Assembly: GCA_910579215.1 (NCBI GenBank) | Contig: CAJTTN010000005.1 | Coordinates: forward strand, 53,358-117,357 | DNA length: 64,000 nt | Reading direction: 5' to 3' | Source of the DNA: an uncultured Anaeroplasmataceae bacterium | GTDB taxonomy: Bacteria; Bacillota_I; Bacilli_A; Acholeplasmatales; Anaeroplasmataceae | Part shown: piece by piece, positions 27,621 to 36,319 of the stretch | How the letters are laid out: each line of letters opens with the position of its first letter | Numbering within the stretch: the stretch's first letter is position 1 | Notes under the pieces: generated by a model | Told to the model about the DNA's origin: nothing | Seen by the model: the letters and a program-made list of their open reading frames with translations, nothing else | Database searches by the model: none | Made by a program: the position numbers and the translations under genes

Positions 27621-28593
27621 ACATAAGTCTAAACTTATAATGCTTGGATTTTTATTTATATTATTATTCGGATTAACAAGCTGTAGAACAAATTCTAATG
27701 AATGGACAACTAGACCTTATGTAGATGGTTGGGCTGGCTATTCTCAGGATTTTAAATTTAATTCTTCTTGGGAAGCAATGTGGGGCTGGCCAGTTTCAAT
27801 ATTATCTTGGCCGATTGCTTGGATTTGTTCACATATAGGTAAAGGATTAGGAAATTCTTTCTTTTGGGGTATTTTATTTACTACATTGATTGTCAGAACC
27901 TTAGCTTGGCCTATTTATTCAAAACAAAATAGTATGAGCTTAAAAATGAGTTTAATGCAGCCAGAATTAAATAGAATTCAAAGAAAATATGGTAATCGTA
28001 AGGATCCACAATCTCAACAACAAATGCAAATGGAGACCATGAAAATATATAAAAAATACAAAATTAATCCTATAGGATGTATTTTACCTATGTTTATTCA
28101 ATTTCCAATTTTTATGGCAATGTATGAGGTGGTACGACGTATCAATGCAACTACCTCTGAGACGATTCAGGGTGTTGAAGTTGTACATTATGGCACCTTT
28201 GCTTTACAAAATACAAAAATGTTTAATTTCTTTGAATTAAATACTTCATTCTTTGAGGCTACAGCAATTCAAGATAAAATCTTTGCGGTGGTTTTAGCTG
28301 TTGGCTTCGGAGCACTAACTATTTTATCTCAAAAACTTGCACAGAGAAAACCAAAATATATGAAGGATTACAATGCTAGATCATCAAATTCTAAGCAAGA
28401 TCAGCAACAAAAACAGATGAAGATGATGAATTATGTAATGACGATAATGTTTGTTTTTATGTCTTTATCTTCTACATCCTTAGCATTATATTGGTTAATT
28501 GGTGCAATATATCAAATATTCCAAAGCTTTATTGGACGAAAACTAAATGAAATTAATTACTTCAAGGCTCAAAAGAAGAGTACAGTAATATAG
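27601..28593 (+). CDS. yidC: Membrane protein insertase YidC, lipoprotein form
   Basis: The 330-residue protein starts with a lipoprotein signal peptide (lipobox LTSC near residue 28), as in SpoIIIJ/YqjG-type YidC. The conserved five-helix core includes the hydrophilic-groove Arg in FTTLIVRTLAWPIY, the ILPMFIQFPIFMAMYEVVRR segment, and the C-terminal helices. It inserts membrane proteins with or without Sec. The start overlaps rnpA and has AAAGGAG. Confidence 0.95.
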   Translation: MIQFLNRHKSKLIMLGFLFILLFGLTSCRTNSNEWTTRPYVDGWAGYSQDFKFNSSWEAMWGWPVSILSWPIAWICSHIGKGLGNSFFWGILFTTLIVRTLAWPIYSKQNSMSLKMSLMQPELNRIQRKYGNRKDPQSQQQMQMETMKIYKKYKINPIGCILPMFIQFPIFMAMYEVVRRINATTSETIQGVEVVHYGTFALQNTKMFNFFELNTSFFEATAIQDKIFAVVLAVGFGALTILSQKLAQRKPKYMKDYNARSSNSKQDQQQKQMKMMNYVMTIMFVFMSLSSTSLALYWLIGAIYQIFQSFIGRKLNEINYFKAQKKSTVI

Positions 28594-28603
28594 GAGGTAG
28601 CTT

Positions 28604-29206
28604 ATGCAAAAAAAGATAGAAATTATTGCTAAAACTCAAGAAGAAGCGCTTGAAGAAGCAGTAAAAAGATTACATTTATCAAGTGAAAAAATATTTATAA
28701 ATGTTTTAGGCGAATTACCAGAGGGTTTAAATTGTGAGGCATTGGTTGATGTGAATTTAACCTTAGAGGGAAAAAAATATTTAGAAAATATATTAAAATC
28801 TTTTAATATAGGATATCAAATAGAAGCTAGATCTGTAGGGGATTCTCAAATCTATTTCAATATTGATAGTAATGAAAATCCATTATTAATTGGAGTTAAA
28901 GGCAAAACTCTTGATGCTTTACAGACTTTAGTTCGTGCATTAATTTCCTCATATACTAAGGATAAGATTATTGCCACCCTAGATATAGGTGCTTATAAAA
29001 GTAATAGAGTCCATCAATTAGAAATTCTTGCTACTAAGACAGCAAAAGAGGTAGCTAAATCAAAAATAAGTGTAAAATTAAAACCAATGAATTCTTACGA
29101 AAGAAGAATTATACATGAAAAATTAAGTGAATGGCGTGATGTTTTTACCGAGTCTGAGGGACAGGGAGAAAATCGTGCTATCGTAATTAAACCAAAAAAT
29201 GTTTAA
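28604..29206 (+). CDS. jag: RNA-binding protein Jag/KhpB
   Basis: The 200-residue protein has an N-terminal Jag domain (about 1-50), a KH domain around NPLLIGVKGKTLDALQTLVRA, and a C-terminal R3H domain (MNSYERRIIHEKLSEW). KhpB/Jag binds RNA and affects cell division and elongation. It has its conserved place after yidC. Confidence 0.93.
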   Translation: MQKKIEIIAKTQEEALEEAVKRLHLSSEKIFINVLGELPEGLNCEALVDVNLTLEGKKYLENILKSFNIGYQIEARSVGDSQIYFNIDSNENPLLIGVKGKTLDALQTLVRALISSYTKDKIIATLDIGAYKSNRVHQLEILATKTAKEVAKSKISVKLKPMNSYERRIIHEKLSEWRDVFTESEGQGENRAIVIKPKNV

Positions 29207-29214
29207 GTAAGTAT

Positions 29215-29266
29215 AAAAGCCAAAATATATTGATATTTCAATGTATTTTGGCTTTTCTTTTTTTTA
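29215..29266. terminator. Bidirectional terminator
   Basis: A 19-bp stem with one wobble (29215-29233 with 29238-29256) and a 4-base loop is flanked by a long T-run. It lies between convergent jag and gerQ. Confidence 0.9.
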
Positions 29267-29611
29267 TTATTTTGTATTTTGATAAGGATAATAATAATTA
29301 ATTTCTTCATCAAAGGTTACATAATTTAAGTAGATTGTTAATAATAGATATCTCATATTATTCGTTGGATCAGAAATAATGATATGATCCTTACCAGCTG
29401 CTTCTAGTTTACCTTTAAAAATTTTGGATCCCCATTGTGAATTTTCAAAATTCATGTAAACAGAAACAGTTTTTCCTAAATTTAAACGTAAAATATTTTC
29501 AATATAGGATTGTTCATCAGACATATCGGTGTTTTGTTGTTGGTATGGATAATAACCACCTGTATAGCCTCCACCATAATAGCCATAAGGATTTGGGTAA
29601 AAATAATTCAT
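29267..29611 (-). CDS. gerQ: Spore coat protein GerQ
   Basis: The 114-residue protein has a Tyr/Gly/Pro-rich N-terminal tail and the GerQ core: QSYIENILRLNLGKTVSVYM, a KIFKGKLEAAGKDHIII strand, and YVTFDEEINYYYP. In Bacillus spores GerQ is crosslinked in the coat and is needed for CwlJ function during germination. The start at 29611 is preferred over longer frames because AAGGAAA is close upstream. It lies 14 bases after cwlJ. Confidence 0.9.
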   Translation of the reverse strand: MNYFYPNPYGYYGGGYTGGYYPYQQQNTDMSDEQSYIENILRLNLGKTVSVYMNFENSQWGSKIFKGKLEAAGKDHIIISDPTNNMRYLLLTIYLNYVTFDEEINYYYPYQNTK

Positions 29612-29625
29612 GTAATTTTCCTTTC

Positions 29626-30045
29626 TTAATAACAATTTTCGTTTGGACTTGGAGCGTAAAAGCAATGCTGCTTATAGGTTCCACTATGTTGTTGGTTCCA
29701 CCAGGTGCTTCTACATTCTTCTCCATGTGGATTATAGAACCATAATGCATTTGTTGCTGGATGAAATTTCTCACCTTCTAGAATACGTTTTGCTAGTTTT
29801 TTATCTTGTGAACGAGCGGCTTGATAAAAATATCCTTTTGAGGTTGCCTCAAAGCCTCCAGGCTTTTGCATTACAGCCTTCTCTACTGTATTGATTTTCT
29901 TAAAATCTAAACAATTAGCAACCGCACGATTTACACAAACATTTCCTACTAAAAGCATTCCCATTTTGCCTTCGCCTTCTGCTTCTGCTCGCATAAGCCT
30001 TGCTAACAATTGTAATTCTTTATCGGTATATGCTATTCTTGCCAG
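29626..30045 (-). CDS. cwlJ: Cell wall hydrolase CwlJ (spore germination)
   Basis: The protein has the SleB/CwlJ hydrolase pattern ARLMRAEAEGEGKMGMLLVGNVCVNR, with the catalytic Glu, followed by a C-terminal W-rich half ending in KQHCFYAPSPNENC. CwlJ is the calcium-dipicolinate-activated cortex-lytic enzyme and needs GerQ, whose gene follows. No ATG is available. A GTG at 30054 touches the AAGGAG site, whereas a CTG at 30045 sits 8 bases after it and gives an N-terminus as long as that of Bacillus CwlJ. I prefer the CTG, but the exact start is uncertain. Confidence 0.85.
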   Translation of the reverse strand: MARIAYTDKELQLLARLMRAEAEGEGKMGMLLVGNVCVNRAVANCLDFKKINTVEKAVMQKPGGFEATSKGYFYQAARSQDKKLAKRILEGEKFHPATNALWFYNPHGEECRSTWWNQQHSGTYKQHCFYAPSPNENCY

Positions 30046-30115
30046 TTGAATCACTCCTTACAATTAACCATATGAAAAAAAATACTGAAATATAACAGAA
30101 AAATTAAAATACAAA

Positions 30116-30143
30116 TTGACTTTTTTTTGTTTTGTTATACAAT
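30116..30143 (+). promoter_or_regulatory. asnS: asnS promoter
   Basis: TTGACT (30116-30121), a 16-base spacer and TACAAT (30138-30143) lie directly before the T-box leader. Confidence 0.65.
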
Positions 30144-30159
30144 AAGTATTATAAATAAT

Positions 30160-30392
30160 AAATCTATGAAAAGGACGAATTTATTTAATAAATTATTGAT
30201 AGAGAGCCTACATATGGTGGAAGGTAGGTAATAATAAAATAAATTAGAACACCTTTGAGAGCTAGAAGAAATTGAGTAGAACTAGTCGTATATCCTGTCG
30301 TTAAAGGATCTTGAGTGCTATAGAATCATTCTATAGAAGTAAGGTGGTACCACGGAAAATTTCGTCCTTAGCATTTCGCTAAGGGCTTTTTA
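30160..30392 (+). promoter_or_regulatory. T-box riboswitch (asparagine) with terminator
   Basis: The leader has the AGAGAG segment, a probable specifier AAC in GAACACCTTTGAGAG (Asn codon), and the T-box AAGGTGGTACCACG at 30341-30354. The antiterminator pairs AAGG with downstream CCTT. The competing terminator stem is 30366-30372 with 30378-30384, followed by a T-run. Uncharged tRNA-Asn should stabilise the antiterminator and turn on asnS. Confidence 0.95.
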
Positions 30393-30408
30393 TTATTTAG
30401 GAGGAAAC

Positions 30409-31791
30409 ATGAGAACAAGAGTAAAAAAATTATTTGTAAATGCTAAAGAATTAGATCAGCAAGTCGTAACTTTAATGGGTTGGGTAAAAACCAATAGAGC
30501 CCAAGCTCAGTTTGGTTTTTTAAATATTAATGATGGAACCTATTTTGATAATGTACAGATAGTTTATGATGAAAAATTAAATAATTTTAATGAGATTTCA
30601 AAGTATAGAGTGGGTATGTCAGTTCAAGTTATTGGTAAAGTAATATTAACTCCCGAAATGAAACAGCCTTTAGAAGTTCATGCTGAAGAAATTACTATGC
30701 TTGGTGATTGTCCTGAAACTTATCCAATCCAACCTAAAAGACATACAAGAGAATTTTTAAGAGATGTAGCACATCTTCGTCCAAGAACAAATTTATTTAA
30801 TGCAGTTTTTAGAATTAGAAGTGTAGCTGCTATGGCCATTCATCAATACTTTCAAGATAATGGATATTTATATGTGCATACTCCTTTAATTACTTGTGCA
30901 GATTGTGAGGGGTCAGATCAAATGTTTAAAATATCTACTCTTGATATGAAAAATCTTCCATTAATAAATGGAAAAATTGATTTTACTAAGGATTTATTTG
31001 GAAAACAGGCTTTTATAACAGGTTCAGGCCAACTTCATGGAGAAACCTTTGCGATGGCTTTTAGTGATATATATACATTTGGACCAACGTTTAGAACGGA
31101 AAATTCTAATACAAAGACTCATGCAAATGAATTTTGGATGATAGAACCAGAAATGGCTTTTTGTGATATCCATGAATTAATGGATATAGAAGAGGAAATG
31201 TTAAAATTTGTTGTGCAATATGTTCTTAATACCTGTCCTCTTGAAATCCAATTTTGCGATCAATTTGTAGCAAAAGGCTTAAAGGAAAAATTACAGAAAT
31301 TATTGGACTCCAAATTTACTAGAATTAGTCACCATGAGGTCATTGATATCCTAAATAAAGCAAACGTTAAATGGGAATTTTTGCCAAATTATGAAGAAGA
31401 TATCGCTAAAGAACATGAAAAATATATAACAGAATATTTTAATGGACCAGTATTCATAACAGATTGGCCAAAGGACATCAAAGCCTATTATATGAAGTTG
31501 AATGCCGATGGTAAAACGGTTGCTGCAGTTGATTTAGTTGTTCCACAAGCAGGGGAATTAATGGGTGGCTCACAAAGGGAAGAAGATTTAGATAAGCTTT
31601 TAAGTCGCATGAAGGAGTTGAATATCAATTCTGAAGAAATTGATTGGTATTTAGATACAAGAAGATATGGTGGTTGTGTACATTCTGGCTTTGGTATGGG
31701 TTTTGAAAGGTTGGTTATGTACTTAACAGGAATTGAGAATATTAGAGATGCTATTCCATTTCCTAGAACCCCTAAGAATTGTGAATTTTAA
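30409..31791 (+). CDS. asnS: Asparaginyl-tRNA synthetase
   Basis: The 460-residue class II synthetase has an N-terminal OB-fold anticodon domain (1-105) and a catalytic core. Motif 2 is GPTFRTENSNTKTHANEFWMIEPEMAF and motif 3 is GFGMGFERLVMYLTG. The T-box specifier agrees with asparagine. It attaches Asn to tRNA-Asn. Confidence 0.95.
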   Translation: MRTRVKKLFVNAKELDQQVVTLMGWVKTNRAQAQFGFLNINDGTYFDNVQIVYDEKLNNFNEISKYRVGMSVQVIGKVILTPEMKQPLEVHAEEITMLGDCPETYPIQPKRHTREFLRDVAHLRPRTNLFNAVFRIRSVAAMAIHQYFQDNGYLYVHTPLITCADCEGSDQMFKISTLDMKNLPLINGKIDFTKDLFGKQAFITGSGQLHGETFAMAFSDIYTFGPTFRTENSNTKTHANEFWMIEPEMAFCDIHELMDIEEEMLKFVVQYVLNTCPLEIQFCDQFVAKGLKEKLQKLLDSKFTRISHHEVIDILNKANVKWEFLPNYEEDIAKEHEKYITEYFNGPVFITDWPKDIKAYYMKLNADGKTVAAVDLVVPQAGELMGGSQREEDLDKLLSRMKELNINSEEIDWYLDTRRYGGCVHSGFGMGFERLVMYLTGIENIRDAIPFPRTPKNCEF

Positions 31792-31802
31792 TATATATGT
31801 AA

Positions 31803-31832
31803 AGTCCTCTAAACATAAGAGGCTTTATTTTT
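31803..31832 (+). terminator. asnS terminator
   Basis: A short GC-containing hairpin with a CCTCT/AGAGG core and flanking weak pairs is followed by a T-rich tract shortly after the asnS stop. Confidence 0.55.
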
Positions 31833-31904
31833 TACCAAAAATTACAAATTATTTTTCAATTCCAAATTTTTATAAAAAAACTTTGGTAAAAATACTTTTT
31901 TCTA

Positions 31905-31933
31905 TTTCTTTTTTTTAGTCGCTATGTTACAAT
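31905..31933 (+). promoter_or_regulatory. Candidate promoter of the ABC-nuclease operon
   Basis: An extended -10 (TGT then TACAAT, 31925-31933) follows a weak TTTCTT -35 at 31905-31910. An 11-bp inverted repeat (31829-31839 with 31882-31892) lies just upstream and could be regulatory. Confidence 0.4.
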
Positions 31934-32017
31934 TATATAGTAAGAAACATATCAATTTATTATTATAAAATGTATGAATTGGTTAAAAAATTTGATAGTT
32001 AATTAAGGGGATTAAAA

Positions 32018-33124
32018 ATGAAGATTGTACTAAAGAATTTAACTAAAGTCTTTACTAATAAGAAGACTAAATCAGAAGTAAGAGCTGTTGATAATTTAGA
32101 CATTGAAATTCCAGATGGTAAGTTGGTGGGATTGCTTGGACCATCTGGTTGTGGAAAATCAACAACATTATTTATGATAAGTGGTTTACAAACTCCTACA
32201 TCTGGTCAAATTTTCTTTGATGACATGGATGTTACGATGCTTGCTCCAGAAAAAAGAGGTATTGGACTAGTGTTCCAAAATTATGCCTTATATCCTCATA
32301 TGACTGTAAGAAAAAATATTTTATTTCCATTAGAAAATATGAAGATTAGCAAAGCAGAGTCTGAGAAAAGAACTTTAGAAGCAGCCAAATTAGTTCAAAT
32401 TGATGCCTTATTAGACCGTAAGCCAAGTGAACTATCTGGTGGACAGCAGCAAAGAGTTGCGATTGCACGTGCGATGGTAAAAAATCCAAACGTTTTATTG
32501 TTGGACGAACCATTATCTAACCTTGATGCTAGATTGAGACTTCAAACAAGAGAGGAAATCAAGCGTATTCAAAGAGAGACAGGAGTTACTACTATTTTCG
32601 TAACACATGACCAGGAAGAAGCAATGAGTATTTCTGATTTTATAGTTGTTATGAAAGAAGGAGTAGTACAACAAGTAGATGAACCACAGACAGTTTATGA
32701 TGACCCAGCTAATCTATTTGTTGCAAAATTCTTAGGAACTCCTCCTATCAATGTTTTCACAGGAGAAATAAAAAATCATAAGGTCATTATCAATGATGAA
32801 GTGGTAATGGATACTGAATTTGAAGATCAATTAATTTATGTAGGTATTCGTCCAGAAGGCTTTATTGTGGATAATCATGGTAAATTCACTTGTGAACTAA
32901 GACAGGTTGAAATTATGGGTAGAGATAGTTCAATTATTTCTACGAATCCAGCCTGTGAAAAGCCAACAATTCGTTCAATTGTAGATGCAGATGTAAAAAT
33001 CCCTACATCTGGGATTGTTAAATTTAATTTAAAGCCTAATAAAGTATTTTTATTTAATAGAGAAACGGAAGTAAGACTTGGAAGAGAAATTACACCAGTT
33101 CCTTCTCAAAATGAAGAAGAATAA
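32018..33124 (+). CDS. ABC importer ATPase, MsmK/UgpC (CUT1) type
   Basis: The 368-residue ATPase has Walker A GPSGCGKSTT, Q-loop QNYALYPHM, signature LSGGQQQR, Walker B VLLLDEPLSNLDA, and a switch His (VTHDQ). A C-terminal TOBE-type regulatory domain occupies about 240-360. It powers the two permeases that follow. CUT1 importers usually move oligosaccharides or glycerol-phosphate-like solutes. The genes downstream suggest another substrate class (see findings). Confidence 0.93.
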   Translation: MKIVLKNLTKVFTNKKTKSEVRAVDNLDIEIPDGKLVGLLGPSGCGKSTTLFMISGLQTPTSGQIFFDDMDVTMLAPEKRGIGLVFQNYALYPHMTVRKNILFPLENMKISKAESEKRTLEAAKLVQIDALLDRKPSELSGGQQQRVAIARAMVKNPNVLLLDEPLSNLDARLRLQTREEIKRIQRETGVTTIFVTHDQEEAMSISDFIVVMKEGVVQQVDEPQTVYDDPANLFVAKFLGTPPINVFTGEIKNHKVIINDEVVMDTEFEDQLIYVGIRPEGFIVDNHGKFTCELRQVEIMGRDSSIISTNPACEKPTIRSIVDADVKIPTSGIVKFNLKPNKVFLFNRETEVRLGREITPVPSQNEEE

Positions 33125-33137
33125 GAGGTGGATTTAG

Positions 33138-34082
33138 ATGGAAGTCAAAAACCAAAAGAAAGCGTGGCTTTATCTATTACCAGTTTTAATAGTTTTGGCC
33201 GTGTTTACATTTTATCCAATTATAATGTCCTTTGTTTGGGCATTTTTGGAAGGATATCGATTAAATACTCCAATTAGTGGAGTTGGAATTCAAAACTTTA
33301 TAGAAATTTTTAAAGCAGAAGATGTAATTATAGGAAATAACTTCTTAAGAGCTTTGCAGAATACAGCAATTATTGCCTTTGTTACGGTTCCTTGTTCAAC
33401 GATATTAGCTTTATTAATATCTGTTGCATTAAATAGTATTAAGCCTTTGCAAAAAGCATTACAAACAATTTATTTCTTACCTTATATTACAAATACCTTG
33501 GCTATTGGTGCAGTATTTGCATTGATTTTTAGTAATCCAACCCAAACCTCTGGTGGAATTGTTAATGATATATTAAAAATGATGGGGTTATCTCAAATCC
33601 ACTGGACAGATGGATCAAATTATCCAGCCAGCTTAGCATTAGTTTGTATTTATGATATTTGGTCAGGATTACCATTTAAAATTTTAATTATTTTAGGTGC
33701 TTTACAGTCTGTTAATAAGCAATGCTATGAAGCAGCTAAGATAGATGGTACCCCTCGTCGTAGAGTTTTATGGAGAATTACAGTTCCTCTAATATCACCT
33801 ACATTGTCTTATTTATTAATTACAGGATTTATTGGTGCTTTTAAAGAATATAACTCTATTATTGGTTTGTTCAGTACAGGTGGAGAAAAAACACCTAAAA
33901 TGGGAGCAAATAATTTCATGCTAACAATTGTTGGTATTGTATACCAGTATATTGATGCAGGTACGGCTACTCAAATTGGTAATTATGGTGTTGCCGCTGC
34001 AGGAGCGTTAGTACTATTTGCAATCATTATGGTTCTTACTTCTATAAATCTTTATGTAAGTAAGAAAAAGGTACATTATTAG
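33138..34082 (+). CDS. ABC importer permease, MalF/UgpA type
   Basis: The 314-residue protein has six hydrophobic segments and the EAA loop YEAAKIDGTPRRRVLWRITVPLISP, which contacts the ATPase. It forms a heterodimer with the next gene product. The gap after the ATPase gene is 13 bases. Confidence 0.92.
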   Translation: MEVKNQKKAWLYLLPVLIVLAVFTFYPIIMSFVWAFLEGYRLNTPISGVGIQNFIEIFKAEDVIIGNNFLRALQNTAIIAFVTVPCSTILALLISVALNSIKPLQKALQTIYFLPYITNTLAIGAVFALIFSNPTQTSGGIVNDILKMMGLSQIHWTDGSNYPASLALVCIYDIWSGLPFKILIILGALQSVNKQCYEAAKIDGTPRRRVLWRITVPLISPTLSYLLITGFIGAFKEYNSIIGLFSTGGEKTPKMGANNFMLTIVGIVYQYIDAGTATQIGNYGVAAAGALVLFAIIMVLTSINLYVSKKKVHY

Positions 34083-34094
34083 GAGGTGCTGAAC

Positions 34095-34967
34095 ATGGAA
34101 GATACAATTAAAAATGGCGAAAACATATTAAAAAAACAAAAAATAGTCAAATATACTTCAAAAACTTTAATTTATATTTTCTTGATTGTTGTGGCAATAA
34201 CTACGTTATTCCCATTCTATTGGATGATTAACACCTCATTGAAGTCAAATTACGATTATAGAAATCAAAATCCTCAAACCTTTTTGCCATCAACATGGCA
34301 CTTTGAAAACTATCAATTAGCATTTCAAAATGGATTTTCAGAATATTTGATTAATACATTAATTGTTGGTATTACCTCAACAATTTTAGGGTTGATTTTT
34401 ACAATATTAGCAGCTTATGCTTTTGCAAGACTTCATTTTAAAGGAAAAGACTTCTTGTTTAGTGCTATGCTTGCAACAATGATGATACCTGGAGAATTAT
34501 TCCAAATTACTAACTTTATTACTGTTAATCAGTTACAATGGACAAATTCCTATATAGCATTGATTGTACCATTCTTGGTTAGTATATTTTATATTTATTT
34601 ATTGAGAAATAATTTTAAACAAATACCGAATGAGCTGTACTATGCTGCAAAAGTAGATGGTACTAGCGATATGAAATATCTTTGGCGGGTTATGGTCCCA
34701 CTTTCTATGCCGACCATCACTTCAATCACCATTTTGAAGCTGATGGGATCATGGAATTCATATATTTGGCCTCGTTTAGTAAACGTTACAGGACCAAAAA
34801 TGGTTACGAACTGGATTATGAATGCGTTTAAGGATGCAAATGGCGAAACAAGCATTCCTATGAGAATGGCCGGTGTTGTGATAGTTTCACTACCTCTATT
34901 CTTAGTATTCGTATTCTTTAGGAAGTATATCATGAGGGGCGTTTCTAGATCAGGAACAAAGGGATAA
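34095..34967 (+). CDS. ABC importer permease, MalG/UgpE type
   Basis: The 290-residue protein has six hydrophobic segments and the EAA motif YYAAKVDGTSDMKYLWRVMVPLSMP. The ATG at 34095 follows AGGAGG by 8 bases and is preferred over an in-frame GTG at 34086 inside that site. It is the second half of the membrane channel. Confidence 0.92.
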   Translation: MEDTIKNGENILKKQKIVKYTSKTLIYIFLIVVAITTLFPFYWMINTSLKSNYDYRNQNPQTFLPSTWHFENYQLAFQNGFSEYLINTLIVGITSTILGLIFTILAAYAFARLHFKGKDFLFSAMLATMMIPGELFQITNFITVNQLQWTNSYIALIVPFLVSIFYIYLLRNNFKQIPNELYYAAKVDGTSDMKYLWRVMVPLSMPTITSITILKLMGSWNSYIWPRLVNVTGPKMVTNWIMNAFKDANGETSIPMRMAGVVIVSLPLFLVFVFFRKYIMRGVSRSGTKG

Positions 34968-34999
34968 AAGAAAAACAAAAAAGTAAAAAAGGAGAAAAG

Positions 35000-36307
35000 A
35001 TGAAAAAGAAATTATTTGCCGCAGTTCTTTGTGCATTTGCAGGTTTAACATTAGCTTCCTGTGCAGGAAAGGACTATAGTCACACTATCAGATTTTGGCA
35101 TACAATGGGTGACAATTTACAAAAAGTTTTAAATCCTCAAGCAATTGAGAAATTTAAAAAGGATTATCCTGATTGGGATATAGAATCTACTCAAATTGGT
35201 GGATATGATGATGTTAGAAATCAAACTATAACTTATATCGCTGCTGGTAAGAATCCAGACTTAGTTTATTGCTATCCAGATCATATTGCTGCTTACAACA
35301 GAACTTCTATTCAGGTTGTGGATTTAAATAAATATATCAATGATAGCGAAGTAGGTCTAACTGAAGCTCAAAAAGCAGATTTCATTGAAGGTTATTATAA
35401 TGAAGGTTCTGCATTTGGAGACAATGCAATGTATTCTTTACCATTCTCAAAGTCAACAGAGGTTTTATATTACAATAAAACTGCTTTCGAAGATGAGGAA
35501 TTAAAAGTTCCAACAACTTGGGAAGAAATGGAAGAGGTTTGTAGAATTTTAAAAACAAGATATAAAGAATGTACCCCACTTGGAATAGATAGTGAAGCAA
35601 ACTTCTTTATTACAACTGCAGCTCAAAAGGGTGCAGGATATACTACAGCTAAGGGAGAAGAGCATTATATATTTGATAATGCTGAAAACAGAGCAACTGT
35701 AACAATGTTAAGTGAATGGGTAGAAAAGGGTTATGTTACTACTCAAGAGTTATATGGAGGTTATACTTCTGCATTATTTACAAACACTACAGCTGCAAGA
35801 GGCTTTATGTGTGTAGGTTCAACAGGTGGTGCTAACCATCAAAAGCCTTCTAATGGTGCATTTGAAGTTGGTATTGCGCCAATTCCAACTTTTGAAGGAA
35901 AAAATTTAAAATGTATTTCTCAAGGACCTTCTTTAGCAATGTTAAAGCAAGCAGATGAAGAGAAAATGAAAATGACTTGGATATTCATGAAGGATTATTT
36001 ATTAACAACAGATTTCCAAGCAAGATTCTCAATGGCTTCTGGATATAACCCAGTTTTAAAATCAACTTATGAAAATCCAGTTTATAAAGAATTCCTTGAA
36101 TCTTCAGATGGTTATGATAATATTGCTGCTTTGGCTGCAAAAACATCTTCTACTTTAAGCGATAGCTTCTTTGTATCTGATGCATTTGTTGGTTCTTCTA
36201 CTGCAAGAGATGAAGTAGGAAACTTAATTAAGAATGTTATTGGTACTAATAAAATGAGTTTAGATAAAGCATTCGAATATGCTTTACAACAATGTAGAAA
36301 AGGATAA
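35000..36307 (+). CDS. ABC importer solute-binding lipoprotein
   Basis: The 435-residue protein has a lipoprotein signal (lipobox LASC at about 17-20) and the family 1 solute-binding fold, with IRFWHTMGDN near the mature N-terminus and the PFSKSTEVLYYNKTAF hinge region. It would deliver ligand to the preceding permeases. The ligand cannot be read from sequence. The adjacent nuclease genes suggest a nucleoside, nucleotide or sugar-phosphate. Confidence 0.92.
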   Translation: MKKKLFAAVLCAFAGLTLASCAGKDYSHTIRFWHTMGDNLQKVLNPQAIEKFKKDYPDWDIESTQIGGYDDVRNQTITYIAAGKNPDLVYCYPDHIAAYNRTSIQVVDLNKYINDSEVGLTEAQKADFIEGYYNEGSAFGDNAMYSLPFSKSTEVLYYNKTAFEDEELKVPTTWEEMEEVCRILKTRYKECTPLGIDSEANFFITTAAQKGAGYTTAKGEEHYIFDNAENRATVTMLSEWVEKGYVTTQELYGGYTSALFTNTTAARGFMCVGSTGGANHQKPSNGAFEVGIAPIPTFEGKNLKCISQGPSLAMLKQADEEKMKMTWIFMKDYLLTTDFQARFSMASGYNPVLKSTYENPVYKEFLESSDGYDNIAALAAKTSSTLSDSFFVSDAFVGSSTARDEVGNLIKNVIGTNKMSLDKAFEYALQQCRKG

Positions 36308-36319
36308 AAATAAAATATT

